Part shown: positions 24,747-33,042 of the stretch, piece by piece
Layout of the letters: each line of letters starts with the position of its first letter
How positions within the stretch are numbered: position 1 is the stretch's first letter
Assembly: GCF_028737265.1 (NCBI RefSeq)
Contig: NZ_JAQZAK010000004.1
Location: 434,001 to 498,000, forward strand
Direction of reading: 5' to 3'
Source of the DNA: Actinomycetospora callitridis
GTDB taxonomy: Bacteria > Actinomycetota > Actinomycetes > Mycobacteriales > Pseudonocardiaceae
Length of the DNA stretch: 64,000 bases
Notes under the pieces: model-generated
Told to the model about the DNA's origin: nothing
Databases searched by the model: none
Seen by the model: only the letters and a program-made list of their open reading frames with translations
Position numbers and translations under genes: made by a program

Positions 24747-24769
24747 GACGCTTCGATTTCCGAAACGTC
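24747..24769. repeat. short dyad GACGCTTCG-ATTTC-CGAAACGTC
   Basis: 9-bp arms with one mismatch around ATTTC. The 15-bp core CGCTTCGATTTCCGA is shared with the dyad at 2663-2677. It lies between the convergent thrC and comEC genes. Confidence 0.55.
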
Positions 24770-24812
24770 ACCGGAACCCCGACACGGGTGCCGGCCCTGC
24801 GTCGTCCGGCGC

Positions 24813-27227
24813 TCACCGTCGCCTCGGGTCCGGTCGCGGATCGCCGCGGGCGACGACGGCGGGGCCGGCGCGTGGGTCGGCGCCGACCACCACGGCCAGG
24901 TCGCCCGACTCGTCGGTGCGCCGGACGAGGGCGCCGCGGCCGGCGAGCAGGCCCACCACGCCCGGGTTCGGGTGACCGTAGGTGTTGCCTCGTCCGACGC
25001 TGACCAGCGCCAGCGAGGCCCGCGCCGCGGTGAGGAAGGTCGGCAGCGACGACCGCGAGCCGTGGTGCGGCACCTTCAGGATCTCCGCGTGCAGGTCGCC
25101 GGCCGTCCCGAGCAGTGACGACTGGGCGGATCTCTCCGCGTCGCCGGGCAGGAGCACGCGCCCGACGGGGGTGTGCGCCCGCAGCACCACCGACGTGTCG
25201 TTGACCGCGCTCCCGTCCTCGCCGTCGACGTGGGCGACGGTGCGGACGGGGCCGAGCACCTCGAGCACCAGGCCCGGCCAGCGCAGGACGGTCCCGCGCC
25301 CGAGCCCGACCAGGGGCGCGCGGGCGGTCGCGGTGCGGCGGGTGACCTGCGCCAGCGTGTCGGCCGGCTCGCGCGCCGGCCCGAGCCCGACCCCACCCAC
25401 CGCCCGGCCCGCCAACGCGCCGGCCAGCCCGCCGACGTGGTCGGCGTGCAGGTGCGTCAGGACCACGAGGGCCAGCGACCGGACGCCGAGGCGGGCGAGG
25501 CAGCCGTCGATCGCGCCCGCGTCGGGGCCGACGTCGACGAGGACCGCCCGCCCCGGCTCGCCGGTGGCGAGCACCAGGGCGTCGCCCTGACCGACGTCGC
25601 ACGCGACCAGCGACCACCGCGCGGGCGGCCACCCCGGCGGCACGACCCGGGTGGGCACGAGCACCAGCAGCGCCCCGACCAGCACCGCCGCCACCACCGC
25701 GCGCAGCCGGCGCCACCGCAGCGCCGCCCCGACGAGCACCACCACGGCGGCGAGGGCGAGCGCGCCCGGCACCCCGCCCGGCCACGCCAGCGTCGCGCCC
25801 TGGACGGCCGCGCACCGCCGGGCCACCCACACCAGCCACGACACCCCCGGCCCCGCGAGCCACACCAGCGCCTCGGCACCCCCGGCCCACCAGGGCGCGA
25901 CCGCGGCGGCCAGCACGCCGAGCACCGTCACCGGCGCGATCACCGGCGCGGCGAGCAGGTTGGCGACGACCGCGACGAGGCTGACCTCGCCGGACAGGCC
26001 CGCGATCACCGGCGCGGTGACGACGTGCGCGGCGACGGGGACCGCGAGCGCCTCCGCGATCCCGGGCGGCACGCCGCGGGCCCGCCACCGCGCGACCATC
26101 CCCGGCGCGAGCAGCACGAGCGCCCCGGTGGCGAGCACCGACAGCGCGAACCCCGGATCGGTGGCGAGCCCGGGGTCGACGAGCAGCAGGACGATCACGG
26201 CCGCGCACAGCGCCGGCACCACCGACCGTCGCCGACCCACCGCGAGCGCGAGCACCGTGACCCCGCCCATCACCGCCGCCCGCAGGACGCTCGGGGACGG
26301 CCGGGCGAGGACGACGAAGCCGGCGAGCGCCAGGGCCGCCAGCACCGCCGCGGTGCGCGGACCGGCCCGGGCGAGGCGCGCGAGCAGCAGCACCGCACCG
26401 CAGATGATCGCGACGTTGGTGCCGGACACGGCCGTGAGGTGGGTCAGACCGGCGGTGCGGAAGTCGTCGGCGAGCCCCGGCGCGACGCCCGAGGTGTCGC
26501 CGACCACGAGGCCCGGGAGCAGGCCCGCCGGGTCCTCGGCGAGCACGGCGCGGGCGGCGTCGCGGAGCCCGCCCCGCAGGTCGCCCGCGACCCGCTGGAC
26601 CAGCGGCACCGGCCCGACCTGCCCGGGCGGGCCGCGGACCTGCAGGACCGCGACGGTGAGGTCCGCGCGGTCGGGCGGACCGAGCCGGCCCCGGGCGGCG
26701 ACGACCTGGCCCGGCAGCAGCCCCGCCCAGTCCTCGGCCGGCGCGAGGAGCACCACGCGGCCCCCGGCCCGCCACGGAACGCCCGCCCCGACCTGCCCGC
26801 CCAGCAGCTCGCCCCGCACCACCACCCGTCCGGGACCCGGCACCGTCGACCGGACCGGCCGCGGGTCGGCGGTCACCACGACGTCGAGCCGCGCGGAGAC
26901 CCCGTTCCCCGTGGCCGGGCGCAGCGGGTGGCTCGCCACGGCGAAGGCGCCGAGCCCGGCCACCAGCCCGACCGCCGCCACGCAGCCTCCGGTCGCGATG
27001 ACCACCGCGCGCAGCTCCGGCCGGGACCCCGTCGCCGCCGGCCGGCGCGCAGCGACCACCGCGGCGGCCGCGCCGGCGACGACCAGCACCACCGCGGCAC
27101 CCCACCCGGCGGTCAGCGCGGCGATCGCGACGCCCCAGGACGCGAGCGCCGCGGGCACCAGGCGCAGGTCGGGCGGCGGCAGCAGCTCCGGCTCACCGGG
27201 CGCCGGTGGAGGCCGCCGGGCGTTCAC
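24813..27227 (-). CDS. comEC: ComEC/Rec2-family competence membrane protein
   Basis: 804 residues from GTG 27227, whose GTGA overlaps the comEA stop. An N-terminal pair of membrane helices is followed by an OB-like soluble region and the competence domain (GDTSGVAPGLADDFRTAGLT, HLTAVSGTNVAIICGAVLLL), with about ten hydrophobic segments. The C-terminus is a metallo-beta-lactamase-like domain: ACDVGQGDALVL, VLTHLHADHVGGLAGAL (about 587) and VPHHGSRSSLPTFL. ComEC forms the inner-membrane channel for single-stranded DNA uptake and the domain may degrade the other strand. Natural competence is rarely shown in actinobacteria. Confidence 0.94.
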   Translation of the reverse strand: MNARRPPPAPGEPELLPPPDLRLVPAALASWGVAIAALTAGWGAAVVLVVAGAAAAVVAARRPAATGSRPELRAVVIATGGCVAAVGLVAGLGAFAVASHPLRPATGNGVSARLDVVVTADPRPVRSTVPGPGRVVVRGELLGGQVGAGVPWRAGGRVVLLAPAEDWAGLLPGQVVAARGRLGPPDRADLTVAVLQVRGPPGQVGPVPLVQRVAGDLRGGLRDAARAVLAEDPAGLLPGLVVGDTSGVAPGLADDFRTAGLTHLTAVSGTNVAIICGAVLLLARLARAGPRTAAVLAALALAGFVVLARPSPSVLRAAVMGGVTVLALAVGRRRSVVPALCAAVIVLLLVDPGLATDPGFALSVLATGALVLLAPGMVARWRARGVPPGIAEALAVPVAAHVVTAPVIAGLSGEVSLVAVVANLLAAPVIAPVTVLGVLAAAVAPWWAGGAEALVWLAGPGVSWLVWVARRCAAVQGATLAWPGGVPGALALAAVVVLVGAALRWRRLRAVVAAVLVGALLVLVPTRVVPPGWPPARWSLVACDVGQGDALVLATGEPGRAVLVDVGPDAGAIDGCLARLGVRSLALVVLTHLHADHVGGLAGALAGRAVGGVGLGPAREPADTLAQVTRRTATARAPLVGLGRGTVLRWPGLVLEVLGPVRTVAHVDGEDGSAVNDTSVVLRAHTPVGRVLLPGDAERSAQSSLLGTAGDLHAEILKVPHHGSRSSLPTFLTAARASLALVSVGRGNTYGHPNPGVVGLLAGRGALVRRTDESGDLAVVVGADPRAGPAVVARGDPRPDPRRR

Positions 27228-28261
27228 ACCGAGACCAGGTCGCGCAGGGTCGCGAAGCGGGCGTCGCCGATGCCGCTGACCTCCTGCAGCTGCTCGACGG
27301 CCGCGAACCGCCCGTTCTGCGTCCGCCACTCGAGGATCCGCTGGGCGGTGACCGGGCCGACGCCGGGCAGCTGGTCGAGCTGCTCGAGGGTGGCGGTGTT
27401 GAGGTCCACCCGCCCGCCGGGTGCGCCGCCCGCTCCGCCCGACCCGCCACCCGACCCCGGCGCGGCCCCGCCCGCGGCGGCTCCCACCGGGGGCGTGACC
27501 GGCGTCGGCACGCCGACGACCACCTGCTCGCCGTCGGTGACGCGCGCGGCGAGGTTGAGCCCGGTGAGGTCGGCGTCGGGCGTCGCACCGCCGGCGGCGT
27601 CCACGGCGTCGCCCACCCGGCTGCCGGGGGCGAGCCGCACCAGCCCGGGCCGGGCGACGCGCCCGGACACCGAGACCACGAGCGGTCCGGTGTCGGCGGG
27701 CGCCGCCACGGGCAGCACCGGACCCGCCGGTGGGGCTCCCGCGACCAGGGGCAACGACGGCACCGGCTCCGGCACCGGGCGCTCCGCCCACACGCCCACG
27801 GCCGCGACCACCGCCGCCACGGCCGCGACCGCGGCGAGGGCGAGCGCGCCCGTCCGGCCCGGGTCCCAGCGCGCGCCGGCCCAGGAGGCGGGCAGCCACC
27901 GCGCCACCCACCGCTGCGCCCGGCGGCCGTGCTCCGGCGGGTCCCACGCGCTGCCGGCGCGCGCCGCCCGCGGCGGGTCGTCGTCCTCGTCGTCCCACCA
28001 CTCCGGCTCGGGATCGGCGGCGGGGCGGGAGCCGCCGACCGGCACCTTGAGCCGCGCGGCCGGCGTCCCCGGTGGGGCGCCCGGCCAGCCGCGCCGCACC
28101 GGCCCGTCATCGCCAGGACCGCCGGGATCGGGCTCGCCGACCTCGACGTCCTCCGGCCCGCCCCACCCCGCCGCCGCCGAGGGGGAGCTCCCACGGATCC
28201 CCTCGAGGGAGCGGAGCCGGGTGCGGGCGCCGCCGGTGGCGGGCGCGGACGGGTAGCGCAT
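27224..28261 (-). CDS. comEA: ComEA-like helix-hairpin-helix DNA-binding protein
   Basis: 345 residues from ATG 28261. A long Pro/Asp/Glu-rich cytoplasmic N-terminus (1-135) precedes one transmembrane helix (ALALAAVAAVAAVVAAVGVW), then an SLBB-like domain (VVSVSGRVARPGLVRLAPGS) and, after a Gly/Pro linker, two HhH motifs (RVDLNTATLEQLDQLPGVGP and FAAVEQLQEVSGIGDARFAT). It binds incoming double-stranded DNA outside the membrane for ComEC. The cytoplasmic extension is far longer than in Bacillus ComEA but is usual in actinobacteria. It is co-translated with comEC through a 4-bp overlap. Confidence 0.92.
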   Translation of the reverse strand: MRYPSAPATGGARTRLRSLEGIRGSSPSAAAGWGGPEDVEVGEPDPGGPGDDGPVRRGWPGAPPGTPAARLKVPVGGSRPAADPEPEWWDDEDDDPPRAARAGSAWDPPEHGRRAQRWVARWLPASWAGARWDPGRTGALALAAVAAVAAVVAAVGVWAERPVPEPVPSLPLVAGAPPAGPVLPVAAPADTGPLVVSVSGRVARPGLVRLAPGSRVGDAVDAAGGATPDADLTGLNLAARVTDGEQVVVGVPTPVTPPVGAAAGGAAPGSGGGSGGAGGAPGGRVDLNTATLEQLDQLPGVGPVTAQRILEWRTQNGRFAAVEQLQEVSGIGDARFATLRDLVSV

Positions 28262-28453
28262 GCCCCGGGACGCTAGGAACGCGCCGGCCACCCGGGACAG
28301 CACGCGGGACCCGCCTGGGGACAACGGGACGGGATGGGGACGGACCCCGGTCACGGCGGGCGCGCTCCACACCCGCCCGGCCCACGGCGCTCGACTCTTC
28401 GAGACCAGAGGCCCCTCGGACCGCGGTCCCTCGCGCGCAGGTCGCGCGGGACC

Positions 28454-29185
28454 TCAGCCCCGGTCGGCCAGGGCCTTCTCCACCGTGCGGCCCACCGCGT
28501 CCCCCACGGCCGCGTGCGCCGCCCAGCCCCAGTGGATGCCGTCGGGGTTGCCGTGGCCGCGCAGGACGTGGTCGGCCACCAGGGGCGCCGGGTCGACGAG
28601 GGCGACACCGCGCCGGGACGCCCACGCGGTGAGCGCGGCGACGTGCCGCTCCCGCCCGGCGTGCACGCCGCCGTAGGCGGGCGCCCGGTGCACCGCCGGC
28701 AGCATGCCGACGACGGGCAGGCCCGGGATCAGCGTCGTCACGGCGACGCGCAGGCGCTCGAGGTGCCGGACGGTCTCCCCCGGCGGCAGCGCCACCGGTC
28801 CGGCGGCGCCGAGCAGGCGCGCCGCCCGCGGCGTCAGCCACCCGTGCGCGTCACGGACCGCCCGGCGCAGCGGGGCCGGACGCAACGCCGGGATCGTCTC
28901 CCGCAGCGCCGTCGGCACCGGCGACGGCAGCGTGTCCATGCCCCCGACGCCGAGGACCACCGCGTCCGCGTGCCGCAGCGACGCCCAGATCCGCGGGTCG
29001 CCGACCATCGCGCGCCACGCGTGCCGGGCGGTCCACCCGAGGCCCGCGTGCAGCTCGGCCCGCCCGTCCACCACCGACGCGGCGACGTGGGGCCACAGCC
29101 GCGGCTCGTCGGCCGGCTCGGCCCGGTCGGGCCCGTGGAACGACAGCGAGTCGGCGATCACCACGAGCACCGGACCGGGGCTCAC
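28454..29185 (-). CDS. octT: SGNH hydrolase, diglucosylglycerate octanoyltransferase
   Basis: 243 residues from GTG 29185, overlapping the gpgP stop by 4 bp. SGNH-hydrolase features: VLVVIADSLSFHGPDR (nucleophile Ser in the GDS-like block), LGVGGMDTLPS and the terminal pair in NPDGIHWGWAAHAAV (Asp and His). The order octT-gpgP-rsfS is that of Rv2418c-Rv2420c in M. tuberculosis, where OctT adds octanoate to diglucosylglycerate on the way to methylglucose lipopolysaccharides. Assignment rests on family plus synteny. Confidence 0.85.
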   Translation of the reverse strand: MSPGPVLVVIADSLSFHGPDRAEPADEPRLWPHVAASVVDGRAELHAGLGWTARHAWRAMVGDPRIWASLRHADAVVLGVGGMDTLPSPVPTALRETIPALRPAPLRRAVRDAHGWLTPRAARLLGAAGPVALPPGETVRHLERLRVAVTTLIPGLPVVGMLPAVHRAPAYGGVHAGRERHVAALTAWASRRGVALVDPAPLVADHVLRGHGNPDGIHWGWAAHAAVGDAVGRTVEKALADRG

Positions 29186-29799
29186 GTCGCCGCCAGGCCC
29201 CAGGCCCGCAGGCGCCACCGGTCGAACCGCTGCTCCAGCACGGCCCACGCGCAGTTGTGCAGCGGCTGCAACGAGTGCCACGCCTGCACCGGCCAGCCGA
29301 GCGTCGAGGCCGTCAGCGCGCTGATCGTGCCGCCGTGCGCCACGACCATCGCGGTCTGCCGCTCGTCGGTGCCGGCCAGCTCGTCGTCCAGCTCGGCCAG
29401 CACCGGGAGGGCCCGCTCGGCCACCTCGACCCGGGACTCCCCGCCGGGCGGCGCCCACTCCGGGTCGCTGCCCCACGAGGCGAGCCCGCCGGGCCAGCCG
29501 GCCTCGACCTCGCCGCCGGTCAGCCCCTCCCAGTCGCCCAGCGCCGTCTCGCGCAGCCGGCCGTCGGGACGCGGGACGAGCCCGGCCTCCTTGGCGATCG
29601 CGTCGGCCGTGCGCCAGGCGCGGACCTGGTCGGACGCCACGAGCAGCACCGGCTCGTACGTCGCGAGCACCGGGGCCGCGGCGAGGGCCTGGGCGCGGCC
29701 GGTGTCGTCGAGGTCGGGGTCGAGACGACCCTGCATCCTGCTCTCGGCGTTCCAGGTGGTCCGACCGTGCCGGACCAGGACCAGCCGGTGCAGGCTCAC
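29182..29799 (-). CDS. gpgP: glucosyl-3-phosphoglycerate phosphatase
   Basis: 205 residues from GTG 29799. Histidine-phosphatase signatures: LVLVRHGRTTWNAESRMQGR with the phospho-accepting His, DQVRAWRTADAIAKEAG, RLRETALGDWEGLTGGEVEA and MVVAHGGTISALTASTL with the second His. It belongs to the phosphoglycerate-mutase-like family. In mycobacteria the gene between octT and rsfS is GpgP, which dephosphorylates glucosyl-3-phosphoglycerate to glucosylglycerate, a precursor of methylglucose lipopolysaccharides. It overlaps rsfS and octT by 4 bp at each side, so the three are a tight operon. Confidence 0.88.
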   Translation of the reverse strand: MSLHRLVLVRHGRTTWNAESRMQGRLDPDLDDTGRAQALAAAPVLATYEPVLLVASDQVRAWRTADAIAKEAGLVPRPDGRLRETALGDWEGLTGGEVEAGWPGGLASWGSDPEWAPPGGESRVEVAERALPVLAELDDELAGTDERQTAMVVAHGGTISALTASTLGWPVQAWHSLQPLHNCAWAVLEQRFDRWRLRAWGLAAT

Positions 29800-30194
29800 T
29801 CGCCGGCGGCGGTCTGGTCGCGGGGCGGGCCGTACACCTCGTCCGGCAGCGTCAGCGCCGGGCAGTCCTTCCACAGCCTCTCGAGGCCGTAGAACTCGCG
29901 CTCCTCGCCGTGGAACACGTGGACGACGACGTCGCCGAAGTCGAGGAGCACCCAGCGGGCCTCCTGCGTGCCCTCGCGGCGCACGGGCTTGGCGTCGAGC
30001 GCGCGCAGCTTCTCCTCGACGTTGTCGACCACGGCCTGCACCTGGCGCTCGTTGGGCGCCGACGCGATGACGAAGCAGTCGGTGAGGGGAAGCCGCTCGG
30101 ACACGTCGATGGCGACGACGTCGTGGGCGAGCTTGTCGGCAGCGGCGAGTGCGGCGGTCTCGGCCAGACGGCGCGCGCGATCGGTGGCGGGCAC
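29796..30194 (-). CDS. rsfS: ribosomal silencing factor RsfS
   Basis: 132 residues from GTG 30194 (AAGG upstream). DUF143/RsfS pattern: ATDRARRLAETAALAAADKL, DVSERLPLTDCFVIASAPNE, RQVQAVVDNVEEKLR, and WVLLDFGDVVVHVFHGEERE with FYGLERLW. It binds L14 on the 50S subunit and blocks joining with 30S in stationary phase or starvation. It normally lies next to nadD; here four genes separate the two. Confidence 0.95.
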   Translation of the reverse strand: MPATDRARRLAETAALAAADKLAHDVVAIDVSERLPLTDCFVIASAPNERQVQAVVDNVEEKLRALDAKPVRREGTQEARWVLLDFGDVVVHVFHGEEREFYGLERLWKDCPALTLPDEVYGPPRDQTAAGE

Positions 30195-30306
30195 GTAACC
30201 CTTCGAGGTCGTGGAGCGGGGGCGTACCGATCCTACTCGACCCCGCTGGGGGGCTCGTCGCCGTCGCGAGACCGCGCCCCGGCGGGGCTCGTCGCATACT
30301 GGGGCG

Positions 30307-31464
30307 ATGCCGGATTTCGGGGACGGGCTGGCCCAGGGAGCCGATCTCGTGGCCGCCGCCGAGGACGCCGTCGCGCAGGCCACCGCTCCGCTGGGGGGTC
30401 GGCGACCCGACCTGCTCGCCGTCTTCGTCTGCCATCCCGACCCCGACGAGATCGGACGCGCCGGGGCCCGGGCGATGGAGGTGGCGGGCGCCCGCGTGGC
30501 CGTCGGGTGCAGCGCCGGCGGCGTGATCGGCGACGGCCGGGGCGTCGAGGCGCGCCCCGCGGTCGCCGTCTGGGCCGCCGCGCTGCCGAACGCGACCCTG
30601 ACCCCGTTCCGCCTCGACGCGAGCCGCACCGAGACCGGCCTCGTCGTCGGCGGCATGCCGAAGAACGCCGGCGCCGACGAGGTCGGCCTGCTGCTCGCCG
30701 ACCCGTACACCTTCCCCATTCAGGGCTTCGTCGAGCAGTCGGCCGACGTCCTGGGCGGCCTGCCCCTCGTCGGCGGACTCGCCTCCGGCCCGGGGGGTGC
30801 GGGCGGCACGCGGCTGTTCCTCGACGGCGTCGTGCACGAGCGCGGCGTCGTCGGCGTGACGATCGGCGGCGACGTGCGGGTCCGCACGCTGGTCAGCCAG
30901 GGCTGCCGGCCGATCGGGCCGACGATGACGGTCACCGCCGCCCAGGGCCCGCACCTGTTGGGACTCGCGGGCACGCCGGCCTACACGAAGCTCGAGGAGA
31001 TCGTCCGCGGCCTCGAGGAGGCCGATCAGCAGATGGTCGCGCGGGGCCTGCACCTCGGCATCGCCATGGACGAGTACGCCGACGACCACCGCCAGGGCGA
31101 CTTCCTCATCCGCGGCGTCGTCGGCGCCGACCCGGAGCAGGGCTCCATCACGGTCGGCGACGTCGTCGAGGTGGGCCGCACCGTGCGGTTCCAGGTGCGC
31201 GACGCGACGAGCGCCGACGCCGATCTCGACTGGCTCATGAGCCGCTTCCGCGGCGAGGGCACGACGGCCGGCGCGCTGCTGTTCTCCTGCAACGGGCGCG
31301 GCCGGGCGATGTTCCCGGACGCCGACCACGACGTCGACGCCGTGCGCCGCGGCCTCGGCCCCGAGGGCGTCGCCGGGTTCTTCGCCGCCGGCGAGATCGG
31401 ACCCGTCGCGTCCCGCAACCACCTCCACGCGTTCACCGCGTCGGTGCTCGCCTTCGGGGACTGA
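30307..31464 (+). CDS. FIST-domain protein
   Basis: 385 residues from ATG 30307. The N-terminal FIST domain shows LLAVFVCHPDPDEI and GARVAVGCSAGGVIGDGRGV, the switch G-C-S-x-G-G segment; the middle has QSADVLGGLPLVGGLASGPG; the C-terminal FIST_C domain has GALLFSCNGRGRAMFPDADH and VAGFFAAGEIGPVASRNHLH, the conserved F-x-C-x-x-R and GE-I-GP motifs. FIST proteins are proposed small-ligand (amino-acid-like) sensors linked to signal transduction. It stands alone on the plus strand, divergent from rsfS, and interrupts the usual rsfS-nadD order. Confidence 0.88.
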   Translation: MPDFGDGLAQGADLVAAAEDAVAQATAPLGGRRPDLLAVFVCHPDPDEIGRAGARAMEVAGARVAVGCSAGGVIGDGRGVEARPAVAVWAAALPNATLTPFRLDASRTETGLVVGGMPKNAGADEVGLLLADPYTFPIQGFVEQSADVLGGLPLVGGLASGPGGAGGTRLFLDGVVHERGVVGVTIGGDVRVRTLVSQGCRPIGPTMTVTAAQGPHLLGLAGTPAYTKLEEIVRGLEEADQQMVARGLHLGIAMDEYADDHRQGDFLIRGVVGADPEQGSITVGDVVEVGRTVRFQVRDATSADADLDWLMSRFRGEGTTAGALLFSCNGRGRAMFPDADHDVDAVRRGLGPEGVAGFFAAGEIGPVASRNHLHAFTASVLAFGD

Positions 31465-31560
31465 CGGCGCGGAAACCGGGGGCCGCTGCGACCCCGCGGC
31501 GGGGCTCTCCTACCGTGGTCGGGCCCGCCACCACCCCGCCCGGAGGACCACGAGCGCCCG

Positions 31561-31977
31561 ATGAGCCTCGCGTACCCGCAGGCCGAGCCCCTCCCGGAGG
31601 ACGTCGTGTCCCTCCTGAGGGGCCCGAACCGCTGCGTGGTCGCGACGGTCATGCCCGACGGGTCGCCGGAGACCACGGAGACCTGGGTGGACACCGACGG
31701 CACCCACGTCGTGATCAATTCGGTGGAGGGCTTCCAGAAGGTCGCCAACGTGCGGCGCGACCCGCGCATCTCGGTGGCGGTGGCCGACGCGGGTCGTCCG
31801 CAGCGCTACGTCACGCTGCGCGGCCGGGTCGTCGAGGTGACGCCGCAGGGCGCGGCCGAGCACATCGAGGCGCTGTCGCGTCGCTACCTGGGCGGCCCGT
31901 ACCACTGGAACGACGGTCCGGGACACGCGCGCCGAATCTTGCGCATCGCGCCCACCGCCGTCCACCGCCCGGGCTGA
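31561..31977 (+). CDS. PPOX-class F420/FMN-dependent oxidoreductase
   Basis: 138 residues from ATG 31561. The split-barrel pattern of the pyridoxamine-5'-phosphate-oxidase-like family is seen in LLRGPNRCVVATVMPDGSPE, TETWVDTDGTHVVINSVEG, KVANVRRDPRISVAVADAG and YVTLRGRVVEVTPQGAAEHI. Most such short actinobacterial proteins bind F420 and reduce biliverdin, quinones or other electrophiles. It is 96 bp after the FIST gene and ends 6 bp from a convergent gene. Confidence 0.88.
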   Translation: MSLAYPQAEPLPEDVVSLLRGPNRCVVATVMPDGSPETTETWVDTDGTHVVINSVEGFQKVANVRRDPRISVAVADAGRPQRYVTLRGRVVEVTPQGAAEHIEALSRRYLGGPYHWNDGPGHARRILRIAPTAVHRPG

Positions 31978-31983
31978 TCCCGC

Positions 31984-33042
31984 CTATCGGTGGACCGCGG
32001 TGCCCTCGCTGCCGCCGCTGCGGGCGAGCCACTTGGCGAAGCAGTCGTCGGCGCCGAAGCTCTGACGGTCGCACCAGGAGTTGGCCCCGCCCGCCGACGA
32101 CGACGGCGTCGCCAGCACCGTGACCCAGTAGTCGTCGCTGCCGAAGACCGGCCAGTCGCCCGACCACAGCAGGCGCGCCCCGGGATGGCGGGCCCGGAGC
32201 TGCTCGTGCTCGGCGAGGATCGCCGCCGCGTCGTAGGTGCGTCCCGAGGCCACGGTGCCCGGCCGCTTCGACGACAGTTGTGGCACCCAGGCGTTCTCGA
32301 CGGCCGCCAGCGCGGTCGCGTCGGAGCGGGCGAGGCGTTCCAGCTCCGCCGAGGGGTCGATGGGCGCGCTCGCGGCGGGCGCGACCTGCGAGGACGTCGT
32401 GCCGGTGCCAGGTGCCGCCTCCCCGGACGCTGCGGAGGGCGACCGGGCCGAGAGCCCGAAGAGCTCGGGGCGCACGAGCCCCACGCCGAGTCCGACGAGC
32501 AGGACGACGAGCACGGCCACCGCCGCGAGCATCCAGCCGCTCGACCCCCGGCGCCGCGGCGGCGGTCCCATCGAGGGCTCCGGCGGCCACGGACCCCACA
32601 CCACCGGCGGCGCCGGCCGCGGCGGGAGGGCCGGGAGCGCCGCATGCGGGACGGTCCGCGGACCCTCGGCGCCCCACCGGGCGAAGCTCCCGGGGGCGTC
32701 GGCCCACTCCCGGCGCACCTCGGGCGGGAGCGCGATCCCCGTCCGGGGCGTGATCGGGTCCCGCGCCGGGCCGGTGATCGCTCCGGGTGCTCCGTGGAGC
32801 CCGCTGAGCGGGCCCGCAGGAGCAGCCGGGGCGATCACGGCTCGCCGGGGGGTGGTGACGATCGTGAGCGAGTGCCGGGTGGGCGGAGTCTCCTCGGCGA
32901 CCTCCGCCGTCGGCGTCACCGGCTCCGACGCCGGCCGCTGGTGCGGGACGGCGACCCCCGGCGCGAGGGTCAGCGGCCCGGTCGGGGGGTCGACGGCGAC
33001 GTCCGCCGGCGCCTCGTCCCCGGGCTGACGGTGGCGGCTCAC
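31984..33042 (-). CDS. proline-rich membrane-anchored protein with conserved extracellular domain
   Basis: 352 residues from GTG 33042, overlapping the upstream gene stop as GTGA. The first 160 residues are Pro/Ala/Arg-rich and cytoplasmic. One transmembrane helix (WMLAAVAVLVVLLVGLGVGL, about 168-188) is followed by a Ser/Ala linker and a roughly 125-residue outer domain with VENAWVPQLSSKRPGTVASG, GARLLWSGDWPVFGSDDYWV and a Cys pair (SWCDRQSFGADDCFAKWLA). I recall similar outer domains attached to Ser/Thr kinases or membrane proteins in actinobacteria, so it may be a sensor or ligand-binding part; no kinase domain is present here. Function unknown. Confidence 0.65.
   Translation of the reverse strand: MSRHRQPGDEAPADVAVDPPTGPLTLAPGVAVPHQRPASEPVTPTAEVAEETPPTRHSLTIVTTPRRAVIAPAAPAGPLSGLHGAPGAITGPARDPITPRTGIALPPEVRREWADAPGSFARWGAEGPRTVPHAALPALPPRPAPPVVWGPWPPEPSMGPPPRRRGSSGWMLAAVAVLVVLLVGLGVGLVRPELFGLSARSPSAASGEAAPGTGTTSSQVAPAASAPIDPSAELERLARSDATALAAVENAWVPQLSSKRPGTVASGRTYDAAAILAEHEQLRARHPGARLLWSGDWPVFGSDDYWVTVLATPSSSAGGANSWCDRQSFGADDCFAKWLARSGGSEGTAVHR

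Noticed and set aside
25173..28256. A 1027-codon plus-strand frame opposite comEC/comEA
   Set aside because: Low-complexity Arg/Pro/His-rich translation with no motif; comEC and comEA on the minus strand have full domain signatures.
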